DNA of 64,000 nucleotides, from assembly GCA_949318235.1 (NCBI GenBank), contig OX439133.1, positions 10,644,347 through 10,708,346 on the forward strand, in the 5' to 3' direction. Shown here in pieces: positions 38,324 to 49,324 of the stretch. Numbering within the stretch: position 1 is the first letter of the stretch; each line of letters opens with the position of its first letter. Position numbers and translations under genes: made by a program. Below the pieces are notes generated by a model, which was given only the letters and a program-made list of their open reading frames with translations, did not search any database and was not told the origin of the DNA. The stretch is from Ecdyonurus torrentis. Taxonomy: Eukaryota > Arthropoda > Insecta > Ephemeroptera > Heptageniidae.

Positions 38324-38641
38324 TTAAAGGTGCAATGTAGAACACGTTAAAGAAAAGGTTGTCTAATATCCTAGCATACCTGAAAATCAACATTGATTTG
38401 ATAGGAGTCATTGATTTCAAATTTATTTTTCATTTATGAAATGGCGGTTGCGGACAATGACGTCACAGGTTGCTGATCTACGCGTGCGTAAAACAAGCGA
38501 GAATTGACGTCATAAAACCACATTTCGGGAGTGGAAAATAAATTTGAAATCAATGACTACAGCTAAATTTACATTGATTTTCAGATTGGCTATATTTACA
38601 GTTTTTTTTTTCAAGTGTTCTATGGCTTTAAATATGATTAA
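38324..38641. mobile_element. Family B MITE next to the EF-hand 4 exon donor
   Basis: TTAAAGGTGCAATGTAGAAC at the left and GTTCTATGGCTTTAA at the right, with two TGACGTCA octamers in the palindrome. Its end is about 12 bp from the KChIP donor site. AAATATGATTAA occurs at both borders. Confidence 0.82.
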
Positions 38642-38653
38642 GGGTATATTTAC

Positions 38654-38764
38654 CTTCAAACATGATTCGATGAATTCTTCTATAGTAATGACCCCATCCT
38701 GATTAATATCAAGTTTCTTGAACACTCGGTCGACCTGTTCTCGCGCCTTCCGATCTTCCTCCAC
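38654..38764 (-). CDS. KCNIP-like: KChIP exon carrying EF-hand 4
   Basis: This 111-bp exon encodes 37 residues, beginning VEEDRKAREQVDRVF and ending EEFIESCLK. The EF-hand loop DINQDGVITIEE is intact. IEEFIESC is identical to the segment after EF-hand 4 in vertebrate KChIPs. The acceptor is TGTTTCAG before 38764 and the donor is TTGAAG|GTAAAT at 38653; both ends are phase 0. Together with the upstream exon it gives 18 residues between the conserved MG and QVD, the same spacing as in human KCNIP1. EF-hand 4 is a high-affinity calcium site in this family. A family B MITE begins only about 12 bp downstream of the donor. Confidence 0.93.
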
Positions 38765-39002
38765 CTGAAACATTAGAATTTAGAAATTAGAATTGGAAAT
38801 ATTTTTAATGACCCAGGCACTTTATATTTCAAAACATAATTATTATTATTACTTGCTAATCTCTTTAACAAAATGCAACCATTGCACCTAGCATTCATAA
38901 AGTTAATAGAGCGAGGTTAACAGTGATGGAAAATCCTTGGAAAAAAAATTTAAACAGCGCAAGAAGGAAATGCCTATAGTACTGTTGAAAGCACATAAAA
39001 TG

Positions 39003-39347
39003 TTAAAGGAATAGACCAGAGAAAAAATAAGCATTTATATCACAAAACACTTGATGGGACTTACATATTAAATAACTTTAGTTTGTCTCAAAACCCAACA
39101 GTAGCCCCGTGGCAGTGATCAGAATATTCGATTTATGCAACTCGCACAACATATGTATACTAATTTTTGCATGTTTCTGACGTCATAAACATGAATATCC
39201 ACGCAAATTACATACTTAACAGTTTTTTCATGCTCTCTCGTGGGGCTACATTAACATTCTGGTAAAAATTATCATCAGTTTTGAAGATCTTATTTCGTGT
39301 TTATTCATTAAAAAGCACTTGTTGTTTTATGTGGTCTATGGCTTTAT
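39003..39347. mobile_element. Family A MITE, full length
   Basis: TTAAAGGAATAGACCAGA at the left. The right end GTGGTCTATGGCTTTA has a mutated TTAA. It lies about 240 bp upstream of the acceptor of the EF-hand 4 exon, in the intron. Confidence 0.85.
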
Positions 39348-39525
39348 CAAAGGAACTGTAGCTTCACAAAATTACAATAGCAAGGTGTGTCTGCTGCAGC
39401 AGTTCTCCACCTTCTCAGGCTAGTTGTCATTGCGTAACCAATACATAAATATACACACACCTCCTTGAATATGCACACCTTCTCTCTCTCTCTCTCTCTC
39501 TCTCTATTTCATATGGTCTATGCCT

Positions 39526-39592
39526 TTATTAAATTAGGGAAACCTTAACTTTACCCACGTCTCCCCGCGCACTAAACCGATAAGCTCTATTG
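39526..39592. mobile_element. Family M right-end fragment
   Basis: TCTCCCCGCGCACTAAACCG and ATAAGCTCTATTG correspond to the right end of the 5.9-kb copy. Confidence 0.65.
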
Positions 39593-40308
39593 AAAATTGC
39601 AATTGAAGTTTAAATGTAATAAACATAAAAATTTGTATTAAAAATCCCACAAAATATATTAAAAAAAAAAAAAGTCTTTACAATTGAAATATAAAAGACT
39701 AAAACGTGTACTTACTGTATAGTAATAACAATAAATAGCAACAAAAAAATAATAAAAATGTAGTATATATTCTATAAACACAATTATTATAATGTTCTAT
39801 GTTGTTAACAGTTTAAAAAAAAATACTCGTAGAGGTAGTTTAGATGTTGTTTATTTCGGCTAATGTAAACGTACTGTAAAGTTGTATGTACTGCAAAGGC
39901 AATTACCATTTTGTTAAAAAATAGTAAGTACGTATTACTAGGGAAAAATAAAAAAAAAAAAAAAAAAAAAAAGCACTCAAAATAATTGAAGTACCTTAAA
40001 GGTATATACTTCAAAAAAAAAAAAAAATGCAGAATGTGTATAGAGGTTTTAATGTTAAAACTTATAAAAAATATTCTATTAAAACTAAAAAAAAAAAAAA
40101 AAAAAAAAAAGTTGAATAGAGAGAATATAATATACTAATAAACTTCAAAAATAATGTTTAGGAATTACACATTACATATAGAAAATGTTTAATATTATAC
40201 GTATTTTTTATTATTATTTTCTGCAAAATAATTAAATCGATAGATATAGTTTTTATTGCAGAATAAGGTACAAAATCCACTACAGAAATTGTATGATAGT
40301 TTTGCTGT

Positions 40309-40619
40309 TATAGGGTGTATGCATTCATGTTAAAGTCGAAGCCATATTGGATAACTCAATAACATGGACAGCATAGTAAAATTACTCATTTTGCCTGTTA
40401 ACAATACTAAGCAATATTTTTGAGTGCATTGATGCTGTTGATAGCTTGAATTAGTATCTCAAGTATGTGAGAAAAGTGACAATATAATTTTTTTTTACCG
40501 ATTTCTCAAAGAAAATAGCCGAAAACAAAAGTTTGTCCTATTCTGAGCAATGTTATTCATTACTCTAGTATGGCATCGAAACGCAATAAATATGATGTCA
40601 TGCGGATACACACTTTATA
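40309..40619. mobile_element. Family C MITE, full length
   Basis: Starts TATAGGGTGTATGCATTC and ends TGATGTCATGCGGATACACA-CTTTATA, with all inner family segments in order. Confidence 0.86.
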
Positions 40620-40772
40620 ATACGATATAAAATGATATTATTTAGCGTTTTTTTCATTATTTTCAGAGAAAATTAATTAGAGCTTGAAGTATACTTATAT
40701 AGCTTTCACTATGTACTAAATAAATTATAGCTACAATAAAAAAAAATAACTGATTTATGGTAATTGTTCTAA

Positions 40773-40935
40773 GTTATCGACAGGCCGCAGTTATCGGTAT
40801 AGATAAGGATTTTTAATGTTATCTGTGAGGAAAAAAAAATCAAAGTTACAAAAAAAAAAAAAGAAAAAAAAAACTTAAAAAAAAATAATAATAAAAAAAA
40901 AAACTATCTGCCGATAACTGCGACCTGCCAATAAC
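40773..40935. mobile_element. 163-bp MITE
   Basis: GTTATCGACAGGCCGCAGTT at the left and AACTGCGACCTGCCAATAAC at the right are inverted; the inside is A-rich. Confidence 0.7.
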
Positions 40936-41023
40936 TAGTACAACAATTATCTTACGTATCTTACTTTCATATATATATTAAAAGCTACTTTACACTGAAA
41001 AAAATTACTGCCTATATGACATT

Positions 41024-41560
41024 TATACAAGTTTCCTGTATTTTTTGCAATATTTAGGTACACTTTAATTTGGAACAGGTAGTATAAACTACAATACCAC
41101 ATAATCTACACTTCTCCCAATACTAGTTCGAGCGGATACAGTGTAATTAACTATGTAAAGTCAACTGTGATTAGCTAGTAGGTTTATAACACGCTCTCTG
41201 ATTGGTTTAGCATCGCGGATACAGCTTTTGACGGGAACGACCTTGTTTTGGCCCAGAGTGTAAGTGAGCCATACCTTTATTGTTGCATATTACAGCTTCA
41301 TTAGGTATTATTGTGGTCAATTATCAGAAACATTTGTTCAATACAACATAATACACGGAAAAAAAATTACTACTGATTGCAGGTACATGAACCTTTATTT
41401 TGCAATAGGTACACTTGAATTTGGAACAGGTAGTTATAAAACTACAATACCTCTTAATCTAAGTGAGTCACACCTTTATTGTTGCACAGTGCACCTGCAT
41501 TAGGTATTATTGTAGTATAATAATACCTGTTAGTATTAATTTTTTTTCGTGTATATTCAA
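41024..41560. repeat. Tandem repeat pair holding the family K insertion
   Basis: A unit with TTTGGAACAGGTAGT, CTACAATACC, CCTTTATTGTTGCA and TTAGGTATTATTGT occurs twice head-to-tail. The first unit (about 41024-41330) is split by the K element; the second (about 41380-41520) is uninterrupted. Confidence 0.65.
41109..41260. mobile_element. Family K MITE, 152 bp, TA target
   Basis: It is bounded by TA on both sides (41107-41108, 41261-41262). The flanking repeat occurs uninterrupted at 41459-41467 as AATCTAAGTGAG, so the insertion site and the TA duplication can be read exactly. Ends are CACTTCT and CACTCTG. The reverse complement is about 90% identical to 14578-14728. Confidence 0.88.
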
Positions 41561-41700
41561 TACTGAATAATAACTTTGTTATAATGCATAAATATTATTG
41601 CATACATCATAATTAATTAATTATTATGTTGTTCTAATTTAGCATCATTTATGCAGAATAAATGCAGCATAAATTACTTAATTTATTCTTTTCGTGCATG
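41561..41700. mobile_element. Family O right part
   Basis: GCAGCATAAATTACTTAATT and TATTCTTTTCGTGCATG match the 5.8-kb copy's right end. Confidence 0.5.
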
Positions 41701-41824
41701 TAATTAAAAAATGCATATAATTTTAAAAATTTCTGTTTCTTTTAGTTGAAATTGTGCCAAAAATAGCCTATAAATTACATTAACTTTACGTTTTTCACTA
41801 ATATAAATAATCTCTACTTGATTA

Positions 41825-42163
41825 TTAAGGGAGTAGGTTAATGACCTTATATCTCAAAAACTAGAAGCGTTTTGGGTCTAAATTTGGTATCATTGTGTAG
41901 CTAAAGGTTACACCTAGGCGTGATAAAAATTTCATGGTGTTTGACCGTCCCGAAAAAAAGAGAAAGAAAATTGAAATTAACATTGGGCCTTATGGGCTTA
42001 AAATATCAAAAAATCATATAAAATTAATTTGCACAGGGACCTCCTAAAGTTTTGATATATATTTAAAATTGTCTCAAGCTGAAGTATCATTGTGCAAAAT
42101 TTCATATTATTTGACGATAAAAGTTTGAGTCTAATGGCCGACGTCGGTACCCTACCCCCTTAA
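41825..42163. mobile_element. Family D MITE, full length
   Basis: Starts TTAAGGGAGTAGG and ends GTCGGTACCCTACCCCCTTAA. Opposite orientation to the 17.3-kb copy. Confidence 0.88.
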
Positions 42164-42416
42164 ACAGCAATTATTTTATTGTCTGCAATTAAATTCAAGT
42201 TTTTATAAAATATTAAAATTTCATTTTTCTAGTTCAATGTTATTAATAATAAATGTTATATGAATAAATTAGAAAATATTAATATAAAACATTTTTAATG
42301 GATTTGAACTTGAAATGTATTGATTTTTTAAATAGAAAACTAAAAAAATAATATATTTCAATGATATTAACGAACAGAACTCAAAATAACACGTTCTTGT
42401 TGTTTTTATCGCTTGA

Positions 42417-42584
42417 TATAGAGTCTATGCATTCATGATAAATTCGACACCATGTTGGATCACTCAATTACATATGGAACACATACAAAAATAACTCATT
42501 TTTCAAGTTTAAAAATACTAACTAATATTTTTGAGAGCATTGATGTTGTTAATAGGTTGAGTAAGGCTCTCAAGTATGTAAGGG

Positions 42585-42624
<40 letters not shown>

Positions 42625-42740
42625 GATTTTTTAAAGAAAATAGCTAAAACAGAAGTTTGTTATGCTGAGTAATGTTATTCAATAGTCCAGGCTTACAAAC
42701 CCCATTAAAATATGACGTCATGCGGATATACACCTTATTA
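42417..42740. mobile_element. Family C MITE with expanded A tract
   Basis: Starts TATAGAGTCTATGCATTC and ends TATGACGTCATGCGGATATA-CACCTTA. The inner A run has grown to about 37 (42587-42623). Confidence 0.83.
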
Positions 42741-42757
42741 CATACGAAAATTTGAAT

Positions 42758-43097
42758 TTAAGGGTTCTCTTCAGTTCGCTTGTATCTCGAAATCTAAAAA
42801 GGAAAGTTCCTAATTATTTGATGCCATCTTAAAGTTAATTGTAACAGCTACCGTTGATAAAAATTTCAGCACCAGTGACCATCAGATAAGAGAGAAATTA
42901 ATTATTGAAATTAACATGGGCTCTTATGGGAATAAAACTTCAAAAAAATCGTAATTTAAAATCTAGCATGGTGACAACCCAAAACTTTTACATTTTTTAA
43001 GTTATCTTACCCTAATCTATTACTGTGTTAAATTTCAGATTTTTCCTCCTTTACAAATTTTTAGTCAAATCCCGCAGTAGCTGATTTCCCGCCTTAA
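42758..43097. mobile_element. Family E MITE, full length
   Basis: Starts TTAAGGGTTCTCTTCAGTTC and ends GATTTCCCGCCTTAA. It follows a family C copy after about 17 bp. Confidence 0.86.
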
Positions 43098-43589
43098 TCG
43101 ATTTATGAGTATGAAGTGCATATTAATCCATTAATTGAGAAGTTCCCACTTTTGCCGTTAATACTTTTTGATATTACCACAGTCCAAGTTACTCTGATTA
43201 TTACTTCCAATTTGCATACATTAATTAATTGAAATACTATCGCCACCAGAACAATAAATAATTTACTTTCAGTATGATGATTTTTGTATTTAATTAACTT
43301 ATTTATTTACTATTTTTTTATTATAATAAAAAACATTTTTAAAAATATTTATATTATAATAAATTATTTAAATACAAAAAATTTAAAATTTAACAGAAAA
43401 AAAATAATTAAAAATTAATATTTTAAAATATTGAAATATGTAAATTGATCTAAGGTATATATTATATTATTCATATTATGGTGAAACATCATTGTTATTT
43501 ATTAAATTACTTATAATCTTAAAAATATAATCTAAAATGATATGTCTTAATAAGCTTAATAATCTGTGGTATATTTTGTTTTTGTTTTT

Positions 43590-43694
43590 AACTGCTGTCC
43601 AATGTTGGTTCAGTGATTGGACCTTCGTTTTGCCCTGACTACACAATTTGCCTATTTTGCAATAAAGATTATATTTATTTATTTATTATTTATA
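43590..43694 (+). mobile_element. LINE 3' tail remnant
   Basis: The phrase TTGCAATAAAGATTATATTT followed by TTATTTATTTATT is typical of the 3' terminus of jockey-type LINEs, where an AATAAA signal runs into a simple repeat. No coding sequence is attached. Confidence 0.4.
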
Positions 43695-43916
43695 CGTATA
43701 TAGCAAATCAAATATATTATTTTTCAAAAAAAAAAAAAAAAAAAAATTGCATGATTTTTTAAAAGTTAATGTTTTTTTTTTAAAAAAAAAAGAAGTTTAA
43801 CTGGAGCTAAAACGTTAACTAGTTAAACCGTAGTTAAATTGTTATTTTGATTATCGCAACAATTAAAAAAAGACAACTAAGGTTTAACAGTCCTTATAAT
43901 CAATTATATTTTAATT

Positions 43917-44263
43917 TTAAAGAGAAAGTTCAGGGGTTACAACATGGTTTCTTCAATGTTAGATAATGACAAGAACTGTACATAAACTCACATGTGATGA
44001 CCCAAAGCCCTTCTGTAGCCCCGTGGTAGCCCCTTAAACTTGTGCTCATCCTGCGAGATATGCAACCCGCTACAACTTTTTGTAAAGAAAAAGCCGTAAC
44101 TATGACGTAAAAGATACGGTACAAGTTGCATATCTCGCAGGATGATCATTAGTTTGCGGGGCTACGGAAGGGGTTTGGGCCATCATATATGAATTTATGA
44201 ACAGTTCTTCTCATTATCTAACATTGAAGAAGGCATGTTGAAACCCCTGAACTTTCTCTTTAA
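43917..44263. mobile_element. Family L MITE, full palindrome
   Basis: TTAAAGAGAAAGTTCAGGGG at the left and its inverse CCCCTGAACTTTCTCTTTAA at the right. Inner arms carry GCATATCTCGCAGGATGA and its partner. Confidence 0.87.
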
Positions 44264-45275
44264 TGGAGTTTTAATTTGACTAACAATAGGCAACAATTAA
44301 TAGTCACATTTTTATTTATATTTTTTTAACTTCTATATTATCATGCTTTCATTTGTTTCACATTACTAAACTTTCAGTCACATTTCTACTAAAATTTATA
44401 TTTCGAGACCTTTCAGGTCACCAACATCCTAATAATAATTATCAATGAACGTTTTTTTTTAATATTTTATCTTTCAAGTGCAAGACTTTTAGAAGATAAC
44501 AACTCTCGTGTCGAAAAATCTACACTATCCACAAATGGAGAACACTAGAGAATTACTTGTTAAGTATTAAGTATAACTTACTTAATTGTATAATTAATAT
44601 ATTTATAATTATTATAAAAAAAATATTTAAATAAAAAAAATATTTAATAATATTTATATTATAATTAATTACTTAAAGTAAAAAAAAAAATTATAAAAAT
44701 ACAATACAATGCAACAAAAAAAGAAATTTAATAGCAATTTTAGTCTTAAATTGATTGATGCATTTAGTATGTTATAAATGTTAGCATCAAAACCCGAAAT
44801 TGACCCAAACTAGGTATTTTTGCTCATTTCGGCTTTTGGTTCGTCGCTTTTTGCCAAAACCCGGAATGCCAGTTTATTTCGGCTTTTGGTCATGAAATTT
44901 TGATCCATACTAGTTTTGAGCATTTCTCAAAAAGCAAAACCCGGTGTAAACATTTATATCTAGTTGTGGTCTTTGAATTTTGACCAGAACTAGTTGTGAT
45001 CAAAATAGAAAAAACAAAAGCCGAAAAATGAACATTTCTCAACTCAGAATTTTATGCAATGATAAAAGACTATAATTATTTTATAAATGCATGATGTTTT
45101 GGTATTATATAATGTAGGCGTCAAAACGATATATTTTACTTGAAATGCAAAATATATGGTGTGCAAGATTAATTTGATTAGACTGCGCTGATCATATAAT
45201 CTCTTAATCTTTTGGCTAGATACGGAATATAAATTGAGCCAAAATACGAAAAATAAACTTACTGTTTGACCTAGC

Positions 45276-45403
45276 AATGGACCACTTGCAATGAGCGAAC
45301 TTTTTAAAATAATTTGAAATTTTCTTAATGCATTTCTTACAAAAAAAAAAATCATTTTCCCTTGTTGCAACAATTACAAACATTTTATTGCAAGTGGTCC
45401 ATT
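45276..45403. mobile_element. 128-bp MITE nested in element G
   Basis: A perfect 17-bp terminal inverted repeat, AATGGACCACTTGCAAT, bounds a 128-bp unit with a poly-A stretch inside. Confidence 0.7.
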
Positions 45404-45795
45404 CAGTAATAGTAGTAATAGAGTATATTATTATTATTTTAAGGGGCTACTTACGATTAAATGTAAATTAAGAAGATGTATAAAACTGCTAGCCATGTTC
45501 ACTTATAATTTGCGCACCAACAATGTACATGTGTTGTGAACTTTTTAAATTCAAACACTTTCTTATCCTGTTTGTAACGAATATTATGAAATTATAAACC
45601 ATGTTTTCAGCACGGAGACAAACAGTCAACTGAATATACGCACAAGAAATATTTTAAAATAAATCGTTATCACTGGATTAAGTAAGGTGTACTTGAACTT
45701 TGAACCAATATAAGGGAAATTAGTCATGTCATAATATATCACTTTTATTTGTAAATTAAAATAAATATTTTTACTTGTTTTATTTAACGTGTCGT

Positions 45796-45800
<5 letters not shown>

Positions 45801-45836
<36 letters not shown>
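45801..45836. repeat. (CT)n microsatellite inside element G
   Basis: Pure CT of 36 bp. Similar short tracts lie at 30241-30269, 39480-39506 and 36319-36346. Confidence 0.95.
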
Positions 45837-45840
<4 letters not shown>

Positions 45841-46191
45841 CTTATATCAAATAATTGAGTTGAGAATGTTCATTTTTCGGCTTTTGATTTTTCTATTTTG
45901 ACCACAACTAGTTCTGGTCAAAATTCAAAGACCAAAACTAGATGTAAATGTTTACACCGGGTTTTGCTTTTTGCGAAATGCTCAAAACTAGTATGGATCA
46001 AAATTTCGTGACCAAAAGCCGAAATAAACTGGCATTCCGGGTTTTGGCAAAAAGCGACGAACCAAAAGCCGAAATGAGCAAAAATACCTAGTTTGGGTCA
46101 ATTTCGGGTTTTGATGCTAACATAAACAATACATTATGTATTAATGATGAATATTTATATTCTAAAAATATTTTAGCTGTAGAAACTATTC

Positions 46192-46544
46192 TTAAGGGTT
46201 GTATTCAGATAGCTTGTATCTCGAAATTTAAAAAGAAAAGTTCCAATCTTTATGATGCTATCTGAAAGTTATCACTTATCAGTAACAGCACATGATAAAA
46301 TTTTCAGAACCCGTTACTATCAGATAAAAGAGAAAATAATTATTGAAATTAACATAGGCTCTTATGGGACTAACACTTCAAAAAATCGTAATTTATAATG
46401 TAATATAATGAGCCCCAACTTTTTTTTTTTTTTTTTACATTTTTGAAGATACCATATCCTAATGTAACGCTGTGCAAAATTTCAGATTTTCTTTCTTTGG
46501 AAATTTTTTAGTTAAATCCCGTAGTACCTGATTTCCCGCCTTAA
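46192..46544. mobile_element. Family E MITE, full length
   Basis: Starts TTAAGGGTTGTATTCAGATA and ends TTTCCCGCCTTAA. Located about 70 bp after element G. Confidence 0.85.
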
Positions 46545-46714
46545 ATAATAATAATAATAAAAAAAAATTGCTTCAATGGCCTCAAACATTTTGCAAGTGT
46601 TTGATTATTCTTGTTAATTCAAGAAGATGCAATATCAATACTCAGTACTCTAAAGGCGCACCATGGCCACCGTACCTATGATAAACTATCGCTGCTTTTT
46701 ACTGCACTGTCCTG

Positions 46715-46788
46715 TCTATCGAAGTAAACGCTAAGATGCACTTTGTATATTGTATACACTACTCTACACCTTACGTTACTTCGATAGT
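46715..46788. repeat. Short inverted repeat
   Basis: CTATCGAAGTAAACGCTAAG and CTTACGTTACTTCGATAG lie 40 bp apart. Possibly the core of a small MITE. Confidence 0.45.
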
Positions 46789-46901
46789 TCTAATCCAATC
46801 AAAGTATCATCACTGCTTCGCATAAATCATGGCTCCTTTACTCAGCATAATTACAATGTACCACTTGCATGTCGCGATAGTCATTGTCACATTATCATTG
46901 T

Positions 46902-47316
46902 TTAAAGCCCTTGTTAACTTACTTTTATATCATTTAGAATACTAGATTGATAATTACCATATTATCCATGAATTAGACACCAACACGTTAATTTTGTACT
47001 TATTTATATTTATTTTCTTTTTTGACGGTTATTTAACGTATCTAACGTCACAATGTACCGCCGGCAATCACAGTTACTGATCTGGTCACGTGAAATAAAT
47101 TTAAGCCCCTCCTTCAAGTTCTTTACCCCTATCACGACTTCATCTGTTCATTGTGACGTCAGATGTGTGAAATAACGGCTAAAATGGAAATAAATGAAAA
47201 TAAATACAAAATCAACGTGGTGGTGTCTAATTCATGGATAATAAGGTATGGTAATTACTACTTATTATCAATCTAGTATTCTGAATGATAAAAAAAGTAA
47301 GTTGACAAGGGCTTAA
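46902..47316. mobile_element. Family I MITE, full length
   Basis: TTAAAGCCCTTGTTAACTTA at the left and AAGTTGACAAGGGCTTAA at the right. Central sequences CTAACGTCACAATG and TTGTGACGTCAGATG. Confidence 0.85.
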
Positions 47317-47534
47317 AGGTTGATGTGATCTCTACTGCTTAATCGTTATTATTATTATAACGTGAGCATTGTGCAAAGTAAATATAATATGTAAATTTAA
47401 AAAGTGTGTAAAGTGATTAAAGAACCAACTATTAACTAATAATAATAATAAATAAATATATATTTTTTCTTAATTTAAAGAACATAATCATGCACTAATC
47501 AATCACTGGCTTATTTGGCTGTAACACGTATTAG

Positions 47535-47539
<5 letters not shown>

Positions 47540-47570
<31 letters not shown>
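47540..47570. repeat. (CA)n microsatellite
   Basis: The only CA array of any length in the window, about 30 bp. Confidence 0.95.
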
Positions 47571-47572
<2 letters not shown>

Positions 47573-47954
47573 TATAACCACATTTGTTAGTTTTATTATG
47601 TTTTACCAGTTAAATTATTATTTTAGTTAAAATTACCTTGTAATTTATAAGTACTTATACGAGTACTTTTTAAAAAATTAATATTGATTCCATTTAATAT
47701 CTGCTTGACTTTTTGATTCCAATTTCTATTATATAAAGTTTTCTAAAATACTTGCTAAAAATCTAAAAATATGATTCTCACCATTAACGCAATATTAAAT
47801 TAGAGGACACTGTTTTTCTAGTGCGTAATAATACAGTATAACCGATATAAGCACTATTGTGTGAATTACTTCTGGAGTTCAAATTCTTATTACGTACCTA
47901 TCCAACTTATTTTGAATTATCCGAAATACTCGGGAACTGCAGTTTTTTTTAATG

Positions 47955-48105
47955 TGAATTAAGTTGGCACTGACAAGATCTCCGAACACAACGGAGCTTG
48001 CTGACGATTAAGTGCTCAATTAGCGCCCGAAGGACATAATTAGTGCTGATGGATCAAATAAGTTATAGCGAAAAAACCATGTCGGTGCTAATAACTTGAT
48101 GTCTT
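47955..48105. repeat. Repeat shared with 33628-33770
   Basis: Same order of short blocks as the 33.6-kb copy (GATCTCCGAAC, GTGCTCAATTAG, GTCGGTGCTAA). A family E copy starts about 140 bp later. Confidence 0.65.
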
Positions 48106-48243
48106 GTAAAAAAAAAAAAACTTTTTTTTTTATTGGCAAATGTAAATATCATTATTGAAATTAGAGTTTTGCAGTTTATGTCTTCCATAAAATATCCATC
48201 TGTTTGCATTTTACAGCCCTATGAGCTCACAAGTCAGTCAAAG

Positions 48244-48556
48244 ATAAGGCGGGACATCAGCTACTACGGGATTTGACTTAAAAGTCGTAAAGAAGGAAAA
48301 ATCTAAAATTTTGCATGGTGAAAAATTAGGTTAAGGCAACATCAAAAATGTAAAACTTTTGGAGGGTCACCATGCTAGATTTTGAATTATGATTTTTTGA
48401 AGCTTTCGTCCCATAAGAAGCCATGTTAATTTTAATAAATTTCAAAAATTATTTTCTCTCTTATCTGATGGTCAGGGGTGCTGAAATTTTTATCATACCC
48501 GGGTAGCTGTTATCATTAAGTTTGAGGTGACTTAAAAAAATTACGTATTTTTCTAC
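48244..48556. mobile_element. Family E MITE, right end lost
   Basis: Starts ATAAGGCGGGACATCAGC and continues through GGAGGGTCACCATGC to GAGGTGACTTAAAAAAATTA. Confidence 0.82.
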
Positions 48557-49107
48557 AATCTACAGTTATGAATTATGATCTACATAATTATATATGCCAT
48601 AGTAATGTTAAAATATTTATAATACTTTACTTAAAAATAAAAAATATTACAAAATAATAAATTTCAATATTTTAATAATAAAATACGTTTAATTTAAATG
48701 TTTAGCAAATTAAAATAATTATCTATGTATTTTTTATTGTAACAAAAGACTTATGTTTTTAAATATACCTTAAACTGTTATATAGCATTTTAATTAATTT
48801 ATAAAACTTAAAAAGGCAGGCTTTAGTAATATTTATTTTTTATATGCGTAAGACTACAAGTTTTTAGAACTTTTTATTATGCAGTCATCTTATCATAAGT
48901 AAATGTTACAATCAAATAAAATATTATAAGATAAATTAAAATCAATTAATAATAATAATAAAAAAAGGTGAAGTATTATTCACATGACGCGTAAATTTGA
49001 CGCGCGTTACAAAGTTAGAAAAATGTAAACAAATGTAACAGTTAAAATTTCTTTTGAAAATTACATGTGAACGGTTCCATTTGTTTACATAGTTCCAAGC
49101 AATGAAA

Positions 49108-49324
49108 CTGAAGGTAACGTAAGGCATCGACTGCGCATTTCGTGCGTCTGCTGCAAGATTTAAATCTTTATTTCCGGTATTTTTCACGTTTTGATGGCGG
49201 GAAAATATTATCGAGTGTAATTTATTTTTAAAAAATGAAATTTTACCGGAAATAGATCTCGTCGATCGGGCAAATTCGGCAAAGACGCACGAAATACGCA
49301 GTCGATGCCTTACGTTACTTTCAG
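49108..49324. mobile_element. 217-bp MITE with 41-bp inverted ends
   Basis: The ends begin CTGAAGGTAACGTAAGGC and CTGAAAGTAACGTAAGGC and match over about 41 bp, down to ATTTCGTGCGTC, with two mismatches. It sits inside the left arm of the 48966-51742 element. Confidence 0.8.

Larger units (their letters stand above)
44778..46123. mobile_element. Element G: foldback transposon with 270-bp inverted arms
   Basis: The left arm (44778-45046) and right arm (45854-46123) are inverted copies that begin ATGTTAGCATCAAAACCCG. Each arm has internal sub-repeats of TTCGGCTTTTGG and AAAACCCGG type. The middle of about 810 bp has no recognisable transposase and holds a smaller MITE (45276-45403) and a CT microsatellite. 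It is a non-autonomous foldback element. Confidence 0.85.

Noticed and set aside
45044..45373. 109-codon minus-strand frame inside element G
   Set aside because: It covers the nested 128-bp MITE and part of the arm; composition is AT-driven with no recognisable domain.
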